42,627 nt of DNA from Silene noctiflora. Taxonomy: Eukaryota > Streptophyta > Magnoliopsida > Caryophyllales > Caryophyllaceae. The notes beneath the pieces are model-generated. The model did not search any database, was not told the DNA's origin, and saw only the letters and a program-made list of their open reading frames with translations. The translations under genes were made by a program, and so were the position numbers. The DNA is taken from assembly GCA_009801015.1 (NCBI GenBank), contig VHZZ01000103.1:62971-105597 (forward strand), written 5' to 3'. Below, in pieces: positions 1 to 11,618 of this stretch (within the stretch, counting starts at the first letter, position 1; every line of letters starts with the position of its first letter).

Positions 1-345
1 GGGTTTGGATCCGGGTTAAGTTTTCGATCAAGGTTAGGGTTTGGATCAGGGTTAGGGTTTGGAACCGGATTAGGGTTTGGATCCGGATTAGGGTTTGGAT
101 CCGGGTTAGGGTTCGGATCCGGGTTAGGGTTTAGATCTAGGATAGGGTTTGGGTCCGGGATGTGGGTTAGGGTCTGGATCCGGGTTAGGGGTTGGATCCA
201 GGCTAGGGTTTGGATCCGGGTTAGGGTCTGATTCTGGGTTAGGGTCTGGATCCGGGTTAAGGACTGGATCCGGGGTAAGGTCTGGGTCCAGTGTCTGGGT
301 CAAGGTTAGGGTCTGGTTCATGGTTATGGTTTGGGTCCGCTTTAG
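1..345. repeat. Degenerate telomere-like minisatellite
   Basis: Imperfect tandem copies of a unit of about 18 bp, GGATCCGGGTTAGGGTTT, run from the window edge to about 345. GGGTTAGGGTTT resembles the plant telomere heptamer TTTAGGG but is interspersed with GGATCC. The array decays to the right, where GGGTCTGGATCC variants dominate. It may be an interstitial or subtelomeric tract. The array may continue to the left of the window. Open frames across it are low-complexity artefacts. Confidence 0.85.
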
Positions 346-975
346 AATTTGATGAAAATTAAGAAGTGGGGTTGAATTTCACTTTTGGTGAAATTTAAGG
401 GACTTGATTGCTCCAAATAAAACTTATGGGGCCTAATTTCACAATTGAACAGAGTCAAGGGGCTTAATTATCACTTTCGCGAAAAATAAATCTAACAAGT
501 ATCCTTCACAGTTCACACAATCTACTTTTCCATTTTCTCACATTTTCTGCCCATTCAGTCAACCAACTCTTTCCACATTCAGTACACAACTCATGACAAC
601 TCATAACTGCATCACAAATTTAGAATGCAATTCTGTTGACTAATAATTAACCGAACCTTCTTTTAGCGACTTGACTGAGACGAAAATATTGTGAATAATA
701 GACGCAGATACAAACTCATTTAACTGAGATATTATGAATAGAAGGCGTACTTCAAATTCCCGTCCTATCATTGTACCGTCTTTGTGGCTCATTTGACGGA
801 AATCGAACAAACGAACAAACAAACGGAATAACAAACTTCCCCACCACCTCTTTCCTCCGCGCCTTCTGCCTCTCTCTCTCGTATCACTCCCCCAATCTAT
901 AATTCACAATTCAATTCCATCCAGTTTGATTGATTCAATTAGTTTGATTGATTGATTGATTGATTGATTGTGATA
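346..975 (+). promoter_or_regulatory. VIK upstream region and 5' leader
   Basis: No gene is visible here. The stretch is AT-rich up to about 840, followed by a CT-rich leader-like segment (about 840-900, CCACCTCTTTCC and CTCTCTCTCTCG) typical of plant 5' UTRs. A TTGA tetranucleotide microsatellite (about 943-970) ends only a few bases before the VIK start codon at 976. I could not place a TATA box with confidence. Confidence 0.5.
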
Positions 976-3900
976 ATGAGCGATACCGGAGACAGCTCGA
1001 CGGAGAATTCTGCCATTGATGAAACCGCAACTGCGACTAAAAAAGGAGATAAGCAGAAGGAGAAGGCGAGAGTGAGCAAAACGTCGGCGATTCTATGGCA
1101 CTCGCATCAAAACGACGCCGTTGCAGTCCGGAAGCTTCTTGAGGAAGATCCGAGTTTAGTCAATGCTAGGGATTACGATAATCGCACTCCGCTTCACGTC
1201 GCTTCACTTCACGGATGGATTAATGTTGCTAAATGTTTGATTGAGTTTGGTGCGGATGTTAACGCTCAAGATCGCTGGAGAAACACTGTAATTCTCTCTT
1301 TTTCGTGGTAATTTTTGATTTAATATGAAATTATGATGTTAATTGTGGCTTTTAGTGATTTTGTTATGATTATATGTGTTCAAATTTCATATTGGTTGAT
1401 TGATTGTAGTGTTATTGAGTTGCTAATAGTGAACTAAACGAAAGCGGAGAAAACTCGGTTGAGAGAATTAGAGTAATGTTGGAGCTGTGGAGTTGATCCG
1501 AAAGATACAGTAGATACGAGTAACAGATTGAACAATCTTGCTTCTATTCGTCTCACTGAAGTAAATTGTAATGTGTAGTTCAGAATGTTATATGATAGAG
1601 CTAGGTGATCGTTCTTTTATTGATAGTTTTGGTTTTCTTGATTGGATATACATGATAAGTGAATTCAATCTTCCGACTGAATTCTCTTTTATTAGTTAAA
1701 GAACCATATTTAGCACTTAGAAGACGAGTTCAGTTGTTTACTGAAGTTCATTTCTTAATGTTTTATCAATTCTATGAAAAAACATGTGTGTGTTCGGAAA
1801 ACAAGGCTTAAAATCTTAGAAAAGGTTCAGTCTTGTCCTTTCTTTCAATGAATGCCAGTGTTGCTACTGATCAGCAACGACATTGTCACTGATCACTGAT
1901 CTGATGCTATATAACTCAGTTTTTTCGGTATTAACTTTGGATAGATTCTGCCATGAACATGATAGATTATGCCATGAACATGATAAGAGAACAGATGAGA
2001 GACGGCCCTTTAAGATTCTATGATGTCTCACATGTGGTGGGTTCATAGCAGATCTTGAGACACAGTCCTTAGCTTGAGCGCACATAGGCAAAACTAATGA
2101 TCATTGTTTCATTTGGCTTAAAGCATAGGGAAAAATTTCAATAATTTCATGCTTCCTGTTAGTGGAGATGGCCAACTTCTACATTAGGTTGATCGATATT
2201 TATTAGATTTCTGCTATATGGCATGGAAAGCATTACACATGGTGAAGCAAACATCTACTTTAGTTGGAAGAAAGAAAAATTAGGGTAAGCTGACCAGTTT
2301 CAGTATCTGGTGTTTCTAGCATCGTGGAGAGCTGGTTTTTTTCTAGCATAATGTTGCTAACAGGAGCTTCATAGCTCATTATACATAAGATAGAATTCAT
2401 TCACACTTTTATTATATTGTTGTTTAGGGTTAAATCCTTGATTGATTGCTATAGCCTTATTTGTCATTTACATTTGGAGTAACAATGATATTCATATTCC
2501 CTTTCTTTGCGACTGTTTCATCGAGCAACTGTCAGGGTTAAAACTGATAATGTCCTTTCACTATGTAATAGCCTCTAGCTGATGCAGAAGGAGCAAAAAA
2601 ACACGGAATGATTGAACTTTTAAAGACATATGGTGGCTTGTCTTATGTAAGTTCTCCCTGATGGCAGCATTCTCATTTTGTAACTTCGTTTCGTTGTCTC
2701 TCAACACTTAGTACACATGTTTCTCACTGGAACTGTGCAATGATTTATTGCCTATATTATATTTTGTGATCATTAATCAAATGGACCATGTTTCTACTAG
2801 TTCTATCTGTTTTAACTTTTTCATTTTTTTAGGTGATTTATTGCTGTTTCGGTGATCAGTGATCTAGTATTTAGTGGTATAGCTTAAATATTGCAACTAA
2901 TAACTGATAATTGGTGACTACTTTGCTGCTGTGCATAATCTGGCAGGTGAGATTAAATTTGTAAGCATAAGAAAATACGATAACTTGTAAAAAACTAAGA
3001 ATACGGTGTTGACAAGGTACATCATTCATTTTAAATTGTATGAATGTGGCCTTTTTCATGAAATTTTCCCTTTCTTTCTGACGTCAAAATTTGATAATCA
3101 AGAGATTATGGTGAAGTTCTGAGAGTTATATATGTATGGAGTAAAATCTTTAGAACAAACACATATGCCTGTAACCCTGTAGGCTGTAGCCTTGTTTTGA
3201 ATCTGTAGATGTGGTTTTGTGTGCTGCTAGATGAGTTGATTCAATCTTGCACCTGTTGCTATCCCTGATATGTTAGTGTTCACATCTTGTTACTGTAACT
3301 TTTGCTTTGTGCATTTTCTGAGGCTCTTTTCTGCAGGGGCAAAATGGTAGCCATTTTGAACCAAGAGCTGTGCCCCCTCCTCTGCCAAATAAATGTGACT
3401 GGGAAATAGAGCCATCTGAACTAGATTTTTCAAACTCGTCAATAATCGGGAAGGTGTGATATATCTTGCTATTTCTGATTTAAACACGTTTATTTCCACT
3501 TTTTTTTTCCGAAGTCCCTCACAGTGATGGGAATGATCATGCACTGGGAATATGAGTTTAAGGAACTGCCCTCCCTGATTAGAGAAGTTCTTTTAATAAA
3601 TTATTGGATGGGTCCTTTTATATGATTGAATACATATGGGAAACTTTGATGACATCTCCAATGTTTGCAGGGGTCTTTTGGCGAAATTTTGAAAGCCTAT
3701 TGGCGGGGAACTCCAGTTGCAGTCAAGCGCATACTTCCATCCCTTACGGATGATAAACTGGTTACGTAAGATCAAACTTCATTTGTAGCGTATTTCTTTA
3801 GTGCTATGGCCCTATGTCTCTATCAACTAGACAACTGTAGCGTTAAATATATCTCTTCCTTGTTAACTTCTAGATGCGAGCTATTTATTTGAATCACCTT

Positions 3901-6151
3901 GTGTTCCAGTTTTCCGTTCTTGAAATATAATATGTAACAGTTAACATTGCGACGCCATTGACTTTCAGAATGCATCAGCTTATACATGTTAGGGGACATG
4001 TTTCAGTCAATAGGATGACTGTGGAAATGTAAAATTTGTGCTATATTTAATACTCCGTATAAAAGAGTAGATAATTGGTGACTTGGTGTTTAAGTCATAG
4101 GCTTAAGAGATACCACATGTAGCTTAGTTGGATATCTTTATCGTTGTGGTAATCTTTGTTTTCTTTTACAGACCAGCTAGTGATGTAATAATTAATTGCT
4201 AGCATCCGTGAACATGTGCATGCTGATTTTTCTCCCAATTATTTCTTTTTCAGTCAGGATTTCAGGCATGAAGTCAACTTGCTGGTAAAGCTTCGTCACC
4301 CTAACATTGTTCAATTCCTTGGAGCTGTTACTGAGAAGAAGCCTTTGATGTTGATTACTGAGTACTTACGAGGGGTATAGCGATTTTGTATTCAGTTGAA
4401 TTTCAGTGCTCTCTCCCTCTGACAAACTTGCATTGAGTTGGAGTCTTACTTGTTTAAGGTTGGTATTTATTCTTACTGAGGGTTCTCATTTGATGTGTTA
4501 GGGTGATCTACATCAATACCTGAAGGAAAAGGGTGCTCTTAGTCCGGCGACAGCAATCAATTTTGCTATGGACATTGCAAGGTATCTCGAAGTCCACATT
4601 GCTGGGAGTTATGCTTATTGGTTTTGCTTTAATTTTAAATATTGTGTTAAAAAATGTGTAAAGTTGCAGAAATACACCTCCCTTCCCCGCCATAGGTAGA
4701 GACTGTCAAGGCACTTAGGTGTTTGCTGCTGCTGCTGTTGTTAATTTGTTATGTTATGTGCTCAGTGCTCAAGTGGTTCATTGGTGAAACTGCCTGCATA
4801 TATTTGTCATTAGTTCTTCAACCTGATGCTAAGACTATTTTTTAGCTGCAACAGACCTAATGTGATCATGTGCTTAATTTTTTTTCATCTCAGAGGCATG
4901 GCTTATCTTCATAATGAACCGAATGTCATCATCCACCGTGATCTAAAGCCAAGGTTAGTGCATTGTTGATGTCTGTATAGTTTCTTAATATTTTATCAAA
5001 GGAGATAAAAATTGAGGGGGTAGAGTTTCACGCACCAATTCAAATTTTCTATGCTACATGTAGCTGGTCTGCAAGCTTGCAGTCGCTTTCAACTTGAAAG
5101 TAAATGTGTCTTAGTATCGTTGTCTTACACTCTTACACCAACTTTGTTCATGTTTTGCGGGCAATAATTTCAGGAATGTCCTTTTAGTCAACTCCAGCGC
5201 AGACCACTTAAAAGTTGGTGACTTTGGACTTAGCAAGCTTATTAGAGTTCAGCATGCTCATGATGTCTACAAAATGACTGGTGAAACAGGAAGCTGTAAG
5301 TGCTCATCTTACTTTTGAACTGAAGGGGATATTGTTTTTCACCTGTACTCATTATGATTCGATTTACTATTGAATTGGATGGGATTTAATTTTTCACCTG
5401 CACTCATTATTATTGGATTTACTACTTTTTGTGAAAGCAGACCGTTATATGGCTCCTGAAGTATTTAAGCATCGGAAATATGACAAAAAAGTTGATGTTT
5501 TCTCTTTCGCCATGATATTATATGAGGTGAGATCATGGATAATCATGGTTTTAAGCGGTTAGTCTTTCAGTTTTATATCTCATTGTTTTGATACATTTCA
5601 GATGCTTGAGGGAGATCCACCAATGTCAAGTTATGAACCATATGAGGCTGCAAAATATGTAGCAGAAGGCCACCGACCTAATATTAGATCCAAGGGATGT
5701 GTTCCTGAACTGAAAGAGTAAGTTGAATATGTTTATCCCAATATATGCATATGCTAATTACGTAGAATCTCACATCTAAGTTGATATTTATTTAACTCTT
5801 GACTACCGATCTTTCTTGTCCATTGCACTAAAGTTTGATAGTTCTCTAGGTGAACCTAGCGGTACAAAAGTTACGCTTGACTGGTTGGATCCCGCTGTAG
5901 TCTTGCTATAAAGGAAGAAGAATTAAAAAAAAAAAGTCATTAGAGATTTCATTTAGCATCAAGTGACTGCAAATGATTGTTTTGCATTGCTGAGTTTGAT
6001 TTTTTTGTTCGTTCATAAATATAATAGGTTAATAGAGCAGTGCTGGGCCGCTGACATGACTCAGAGGCCTTCCTTCTTGGAAATACTTAAGAGACTTGAA
6101 AAAATTAAGGAGCGTCTTCCCGGAGATCATCCCTGGCACTTCTTTTCTTAG
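976..6151 (+). CDS. VIK: Ankyrin-repeat Raf-like protein kinase VIK (VH1-interacting kinase)
   Basis: Encodes a predicted 435-aa serine/threonine kinase of the plant Raf-like/ILK group. Exons by GT-AG boundaries that keep frame: 976-1287, 2572-2646, 3337-3453, 3671-3765, 4254-4374, 4502-4581, 4894-4953, 5174-5295, 5441-5526, 5602-5717, 6028-6151. Residues about 38-110 carry ankyrin repeats (DNRTPLHVASLHGW, GADVNAQDRW). The kinase domain starts near residue 160, with the glycine loop GKGSFGE, VAVK (K187), HRDLKPRN (D283), DFG (D303) and MAPE. It ends with GDHPWHFFS. Sequence and length match Arabidopsis VIK from memory. In Arabidopsis, VIK binds the receptor VH1/BRL2 in vein patterning and acts on a tonoplast sugar transporter; the same role here is inference. 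The start at 976 is the first ATG; an upstream TTG in frame is ignored. All catalytic residues are present and nothing looks broken. Confidence 0.95.
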
Positions 6152-6509
6152 TAGGACGTGTGATGCTTCATCAAGCTTGTAGCAGGCGACTCATGAGGAC
6201 TTACTAGTCTCTTATCATGGCTTATGCATCCACTGCACACATTTGGCTTAAGGCATTATTTCAAGTATACTAATCTTGAAGCTTCGTGTATGAATTATGC
6301 TATCCGGCTGGCGGCTTTAAGCTAAGACTGTAGATTCTGGTCAGCATGACCTTGTTCTATGCCTCAGGGCTTGGTTTGTGTCTGGTCGGTCATGTACTCT
6401 AATTTGCGAGCTCTTTTTTGTAAGATTTGTTTTACTGCGAATTGTACTGTTACGTCTCCATTCTTCCTTCCATTCCTATTATTTAACCTGTAAATTGTAT
6501 TTTTATGTT

Positions 6510-6551
<42 letters not shown>

Positions 6552-6921
6552 TTTTTACAATAAATTGAAACGTAAATTGTATAATTCGTTTTCTATAGTA
6601 CCGGAAACAGTTTCGCAGTACAAAGGGTCCTTTTTCGTAGGTTCTTACAGTAAATTGAACTGTAACTCGGCTATGTCAAGTTGCATCGATCAACAAAACA
6701 TAACGTTTAGGAGATTTCATTTTAGACCGAAACATGAATTAATTTTCATCTTCACAAAATTACAATATCTCATACATCAACACACATTTACACGAATCTA
6801 GACCTGTATTCATTTCTTAAAACTATGAAGAGCAGAGTTAACGGCATTAAACAGAACTCAAAAACAATCCCGAATAAAAGAAGAGATGAAGGTCGAGTGA
6901 TGAATGCATTTAGTACTGACA
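6152..6921. other. VIK 3' region and intergenic spacer with poly-T tract
   Basis: The first part is the likely 3' UTR of VIK. A pure poly-T run of about 39 bases lies at about 6512-6550. The short open frames around it are artefacts of the T-run. The rest, up to the stop codon of the convergent receptor kinase at 6922, holds no gene I can recognise; it is probably that gene's 3' UTR. Confidence 0.6.
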
Positions 6922-9585
6922 CTATCGCGCCTGAGGGTACATTGTAGTACTATATGGACTCATTGCAGACATTTCCATAGAGGAAGACCATGTGCTAGAA
7001 TTCCCAACATTATTCGTCTGCATATCCAAACACTGTTTTAGTTTAAAGACGATTTGCCACATGCTTGGCCTTTTTTCCTGATCCGCTTCTATACATACTC
7101 TAGCTAGTTCCGTTGCCCCCCATACAGAATTGTTATTCAGATCTCTATCCCTCTTCAGTTTTGTATCCATTATTCTCTCTATATCCCCTGCATTGAACAT
7201 CTTGTCGAAATAGGCCACAAAATTAAACCCTAAGCGTGGCTGTATGCCTGTGATTAGTTCAAGTAGAACAACTCCGAAGCTGTAAACGTCAGCTTTCTCA
7301 TTCAACAGGCCTGTTGTGTAGTACCTATATACAATTGAAACATCAGTAAGTTTCCATGTAAAATCGACAACTATGTATTTATGCTCCGAAGCTGGCGCTG
7401 ACAGTTTTATACAAGTATTTATGCTGAAACATATGTCTACATCTGTAAAATTTCAGACATTGATCATCATAGAGTCCATAAGGACTTACTCAGGAGCTGT
7501 GTAACCATGGCTACCCATGACCCGCGTCTCTAAAGTGGTAACATCTGAAGCTGGGAAGATTTTACTTATACCAAAATCCGCCACCTTTGCCTGTAGGAGT
7601 TCTCCTTCTCCAGTTAGCAGTATGTTATCGGGTTTTACATCTCTATGCACTATATGTTCTTCACAATGATCGTGCAGATAATGTAATCCTGCAATATGTT
7701 GTTCAAGTTATACAAAGGTTTAATAAAACCCGCTCTTATGAACAAGCGGAAACTGAACGAGTAGCATAAGACAGTCATTTTGGGACAGGAGTACGCAAAC
7801 AAAAGCGTAATTTACACACCCTCAGCTGTGCCAATAGCTATCTCAAGTCGCTTTGCCCAGCTTAAAGAACCTGCATTGGCTATTCATTGTGACAACTAAA
7901 TTAGTCTTAATGATACGAGATGACGATAATTAGTTGCAAATGTATAATGAATGGTTCACCTGACAAATGAACTCTCAAGTCGCCCTGGTTCATGAACTCG
8001 TAAACTAGTGCCAATTTAGGTCCATCTTCGCAGTACCCAAGTAGAGAGACTAAATTTTTGTGAGAGATTTTACCAAACACATCAATCTGCATGAAAATAA
8101 TACGGTTTGCTTGAATATACTCGATACAGAGGGAGTATATAACTATATATCATTAAATTCAGGATTAGTTTTAGTTACGGAACCTCATTGTGAAATTGCC
8201 TGGGAGCATCGCGCTCATTTAGCACCTTGACAGCAACTTCTCTCGAGCCATCTAGTAAGTAACCATGATATACTACTCCAAAAGCGCCTTTACCTAGTTT
8301 GTTCTTGAATCCGTCAGTTATTTGATGCAATTGAGAAAAAGTGTACTTTCGGAATCCTTGCACCTTCTCCTCTGTAACAATAGAAGGGCTATATTTTCGG
8401 AATCCTTGCACCTTCTCCTCGGTAACAGTAGAAGGGCTATCTGGAATAACAGGTTCGCTTTGATCTGTTTTTAAACAACAGTTTTATGCAGATGATCTAT
8501 GTCAGAAATGAAGGTGATGAAAAGAGTTCAAGTTTACCTTGTTTATGGCTTTTCCTTTTCCATAACCATAGGCCTCCAATAACAGCCAGTAAAATGAAGA
8601 CGACAGAGCAAACGACAATGGGAATAGTATACCGCACTGTCAAAGATAACAGGAACGTAAGTGTGAATGTTTACGATATTAAAACTCTGGTAAATTAAAT
8701 AGGCAATATTACGACAAGTATTTCACCTTGTAGAGATCCCGGAGATGGAGGAGGAGGAGGAGGTGGAGATAGAGGCTCCGCTGTTCCATACACATCATAT
8801 CTTACGAAGCAACTTGGAAGGAAAACCATAGTATTAGCCCATGTGTCCCTTACCCTGAGAGCAGTCTTCAGACATTTGTAACACGGGTCACCAATGATAT
8901 CAGGAGAGCATTGAGCAAAACTGCGTAGTTTCAGAGACGAGGATAGACCTATTTCCTTACTTGCAAAACCTTTCTCATTACTATTAGCTGCCTGAAGTAT
9001 TAAGGAAGACAGTGTGCTGTCAAAACTGTTTTGATATGACCCAAGACGATCTTCGCTCACAATCCCACTGTAATTGTAATATAGAAAATTAGGATTTTCT
9101 TCATCAATGCCAAAAATGTTTCTGTCTGCATATCGTAAAGTACATTCCTCAAACCAAACAATCCCTTCTGTTTGGTATTCGCAGGCATCTGTTATTTTGC
9201 TGGTAGCAGCCTGGATGCAACCCTGACAGCTGCGTGTATCAATATCGCCCTTGCAGTAAAAAAGACCGTAAACTTGATTCTCACTGGTCCCATTGGTGAA
9301 ATTATAAAAGCGAAGATTAGACGCCCTAGGAAGGAGTTGATTCCAAAGGGTGCTATTAAGTTCAGCTTGGAACCCGAGGGTAGAACTGCTAGAGTTATTC
9401 TGCTGGCAGCTGTTGCTTATGTAATGAGATTTACTCGATGCAGTCGCGCCATATGTAGATGATATTTTCAAGGAAAAGATGAGTAACATCAGTTGGATAT
9501 TAACCATCTTTGTGTAAATTATGGTAACTGAGTTTTGGCTGACTTCCTTATAGTTTGGTGGATTAGAACTGTTCTTCGACTTCAT
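6922..9585 (-). CDS. Receptor-like kinase A: two DUF26 domains fused to an LRR-I-like kinase
   Basis: Predicted membrane receptor kinase of 672 aa, or 646 aa if translation starts at the second Met (9505-9507), which puts a hydrophobic signal peptide at the N-terminus. Exons: 9585-8727, 8636-8538, 8464-8184, 8086-7960, 7870-7820, 7688-7490, 7324-6922. Exon 1 carries two DUF26 (Gnk2) domains with the C-x8-C-x2-C motifs CKGDIDTRSCQGC and CSPDIIGDPCYKC, then a proline-rich linker. Exon 2 is a transmembrane helix (residues about 291-311). The kinase has GKGAFGVVYHG, VAVK (K399), HRDVKPDN (D489), DFG (D510) and APE. Ectodomain and exon 1-2 layout are those of cysteine-rich receptor kinases. The kinase instead resembles LRR-RLK subfamily I (LGKGAFGVVYHG, LVSLLGYC, GDLRVHLS, GDIERIMD, C-terminal QAR). 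CRK kinases usually read HRDLKASNILLD. It is an RD-type kinase. Ligand and role are unknown. Confidence 0.9.
8343..8438 (-). repeat. 48-bp in-frame tandem duplication in kinase A
   Basis: Two adjacent 48-bp units (8343-8390 and 8391-8438) encode SPSTVTEEKVQGFRKY and SPSIVTEEKVQGFRKY, directly before the kinase core, in the juxtamembrane segment (residues 329-360). They differ at only a few bases, so the duplication looks recent. The paralogue (gene B) has no such repeat at this position. Confidence 0.95.
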
Positions 9586-10408
9586 ATCAGAAATTCAGAA
9601 GAATGTTTCTTCCTGTATTATTTTATGTTACTTGTGTTTGTTTAGTTAGATTATGCACTTCAGCCATTCATTAAAACCCTTTTAATGGAAGACATGTTTA
9701 CGTCAAATTCGTCTTAATCACAACCTCAGTAGAACTGGCATGAAGTTGAGATACCATTGACACGGTCCTAAGCTGTTTCAGCCTATCGCCAATCAGGAGC
9801 ATCACTTAAAAAATGTAACATCAGAAAGTGGGCAATGAGAAATTTAATATCGATTATTATTAAATCGTCTCATAGGAGATTGGTAGTAGTATGTATGACT
9901 CTTCAACCGTATGCTTTCATCGTATTCATACGACTTAGAACTGAGACAGACAGTGAAAGGTACATGAGACATTACAATAGGATGAAGTAATCAAACAACA
10001 GGCTGTTGCATACTTCATATTTGCATACTTGCATCTAATATAATGCTAAAACTACATGTACCTGAGCAATCTAACAACCTTCAGTCAATCCTCTTGCTGT
10101 CTTGCATTCTGCGACTTGTGTTCCGTTAGATTTTTTTTATCCGAGACTGGGTACAACCAAGGACAAGGTCAATTACGTCTATTAATTGATCCGAGTATAT
10201 GCAGAGAGATAGAAGTAAAATGAGTACAATACGAATAGGATAGAGAATACTGCATTGTAGTTGGTCGGCCGATACCGCTTTGATACTTGATTCAGGTACA
10301 GCGACGCAGGCAGAAGTATATCCATAATTGTATACTGTGAGTTGCATTGATGAACATTTTCACTCAAACTAGTGGTCTAAATCATAGGATAAAAAATGAA
10401 AAATGTAA
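9586..10408. other. Upstream region of receptor kinase A, part of a duplicated block
   Basis: No coding gene is visible. The stretch about 9739-10140 matches 13960-14440 in pieces, for example CATGAAGTT..ATACCATTGACA, CGTCTCATAGG..GACTGG and AATAGGATGAAGT. It is therefore part of the segmental duplication that also carries the tRNA-Asp gene. It should contain the promoter of the minus-strand receptor kinase, but I could not fix a TATA box. Confidence 0.6.
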
Positions 10409-10480
10409 CGCCGTTGCCGGGGATCGAACCCGGGTCACCCGCGTGACAGGCGGGAATACTTACCACTATACTACAACGAC
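10409..10480 (-). tRNA. tRNA-Asp(GTC), copy 1
   Basis: 72-nt intronless tRNA on the minus strand. The acceptor stem GTCGTTG pairs with CAACGGC. The anticodon stem CCCGC/GCGGG encloses the loop CTGTCAC with anticodon GTC (complement of 10445-10447). The T arm is CCGGG-TTCGATC-CCCGG, which also supplies the B box. The sequence is identical to the two other copies in this window (14601-14672 and 20078-20149), so it is probably functional. A T-rich stretch follows at a distance downstream. Confidence 0.97.
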
Positions 10481-11085
10481 GGAATTGTTCATTAAAAGCA
10501 CAAATAATTTAATAATTATACATTAGACCCTTGAACTCCCTTCGTTCCAACATCATGAGCAAATTAATTTCAGGCGGCTAGTACCTAAGTGGCCAAAGTG
10601 TTAGGAACAAAATAATTTTAGCCATAAGATTGGCTTTGAGAAGTGTTCTGGGTTAAATCAAACCGTAAAAATCGGACTGAAAAAATCGAAACCGTTCACT
10701 TTTTAAGGCAAGGTGAATGGATCCGAAATGAAAAATTTAAGAGGTTAATTAAACAAAAATCGCTTCAATTCTGGTTCATTTTCCAATAAACACATATCAC
10801 CGAACCGAAGCGGTTGAGTAAAGACTAAAGTCAACCAAAAGTTTTAAAAAAAGAAAAAAAAATTGCGTTTCCTAATCACATTCCACCACATATTTCTAAG
10901 ATAAGACGATCTCACCTAATGAGACAATTCTTTTCCTATAAAAAAATCATTCATTTATTGTTATACCGAGTAAAAAAAAAAAACAAATTATATACAAATG
11001 AACCCGTCTTACCCTCTTACCGTCTGAAAACCGTCCCCAAAATTATTACGGACTTACGCTGCATTCCGAAGTCACAAATAAGTCT
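10481..11085. other. AT-rich intergenic spacer
   Basis: No gene is supported. Between about 10660 and 10815 there are several AACCG/CGGTT motifs (AAACCGTAAAAATCGGAC, GAACCGAAGCGGTTGAG) that look like an old inverted-repeat element, but I cannot define its ends. The rest is AT-rich without visible structure. Confidence 0.4.
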
Positions 11086-11618
11086 AGGGGTGAGCAAAAA
11101 TATACGATACGGTTTTATAATACGGATACGATACGGTATACGGTTTGAGTTATACGTATTTTCGTATATACGGTATGAAAATCCGTATATATAAAAACCG
11201 TATCGTATCCGGATTGGGAAAAAATGAAACCGTATATACGGTTTCTGACACGGTTTGAAGTTTTTGTATAAAAAAAATAAAAAAATGCAAAGTTCCTCTT
11301 TCAACACCCACTCTTCTAAGGTTTTTTAAGATTTTTCTTAAGTAACTTATCTCAATAAATAATAATTAGTCTTTCACTAGAGGCGGTCATGTTATCGGTA
11401 ATTATTAGCTCTTGAATAATTACAATATTTAATTGGGCATTTATTACCAAACCGTATCCGTATATACGGATTCCGTATACACGGTTTTTCTGGGTACCCG
11501 AAAACCGTATATATGGCTAAACCGTATCGGATCCGTATAGTGATTTTTGCGATTTTTTAAACCGTATATCCGATAAGATTTTCAAAACCGTATCGGATAT
11601 ACGGTTTTGCTCACCCCC
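11086..11618. mobile_element. hAT-like non-autonomous element with CGTATACGG arrays
   Basis: About 533 bp bounded by inverted termini AGGGGTGAGCAAAA (left, from 11086) and TTTTGCTCACCCCC (right, to 11618). Inside both ends are dense, partly palindromic copies of CCGTATATACGG, CGGATACGG and ACCGTATCGGATCCG (about 11098-11250 and 11450-11606), with an AT-rich middle. No transposase is encoded. GGGGTGAGCA-type ends are common on plant hAT-related MITEs, from general knowledge. I could not find a convincing 8-bp target duplication, so the exact ends are uncertain. Confidence 0.65.

Noticed and set aside
124..352. Open frames on both strands with Pro/Asp- or Gly/Ser-rich repeats
   Set aside because: They are translations of the telomere-like minisatellite; every frame of such an array is open and there is no gene context.
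6378..6801. Frames running through the poly-T tract
   Set aside because: The poly-Phe stretch comes from the T-run downstream of VIK; no domain is visible.
10919..11307. Tyr/Ile/Arg-rich open frames on both strands
   Set aside because: They read the CGTATACGG arrays of a non-autonomous element, not a protein.
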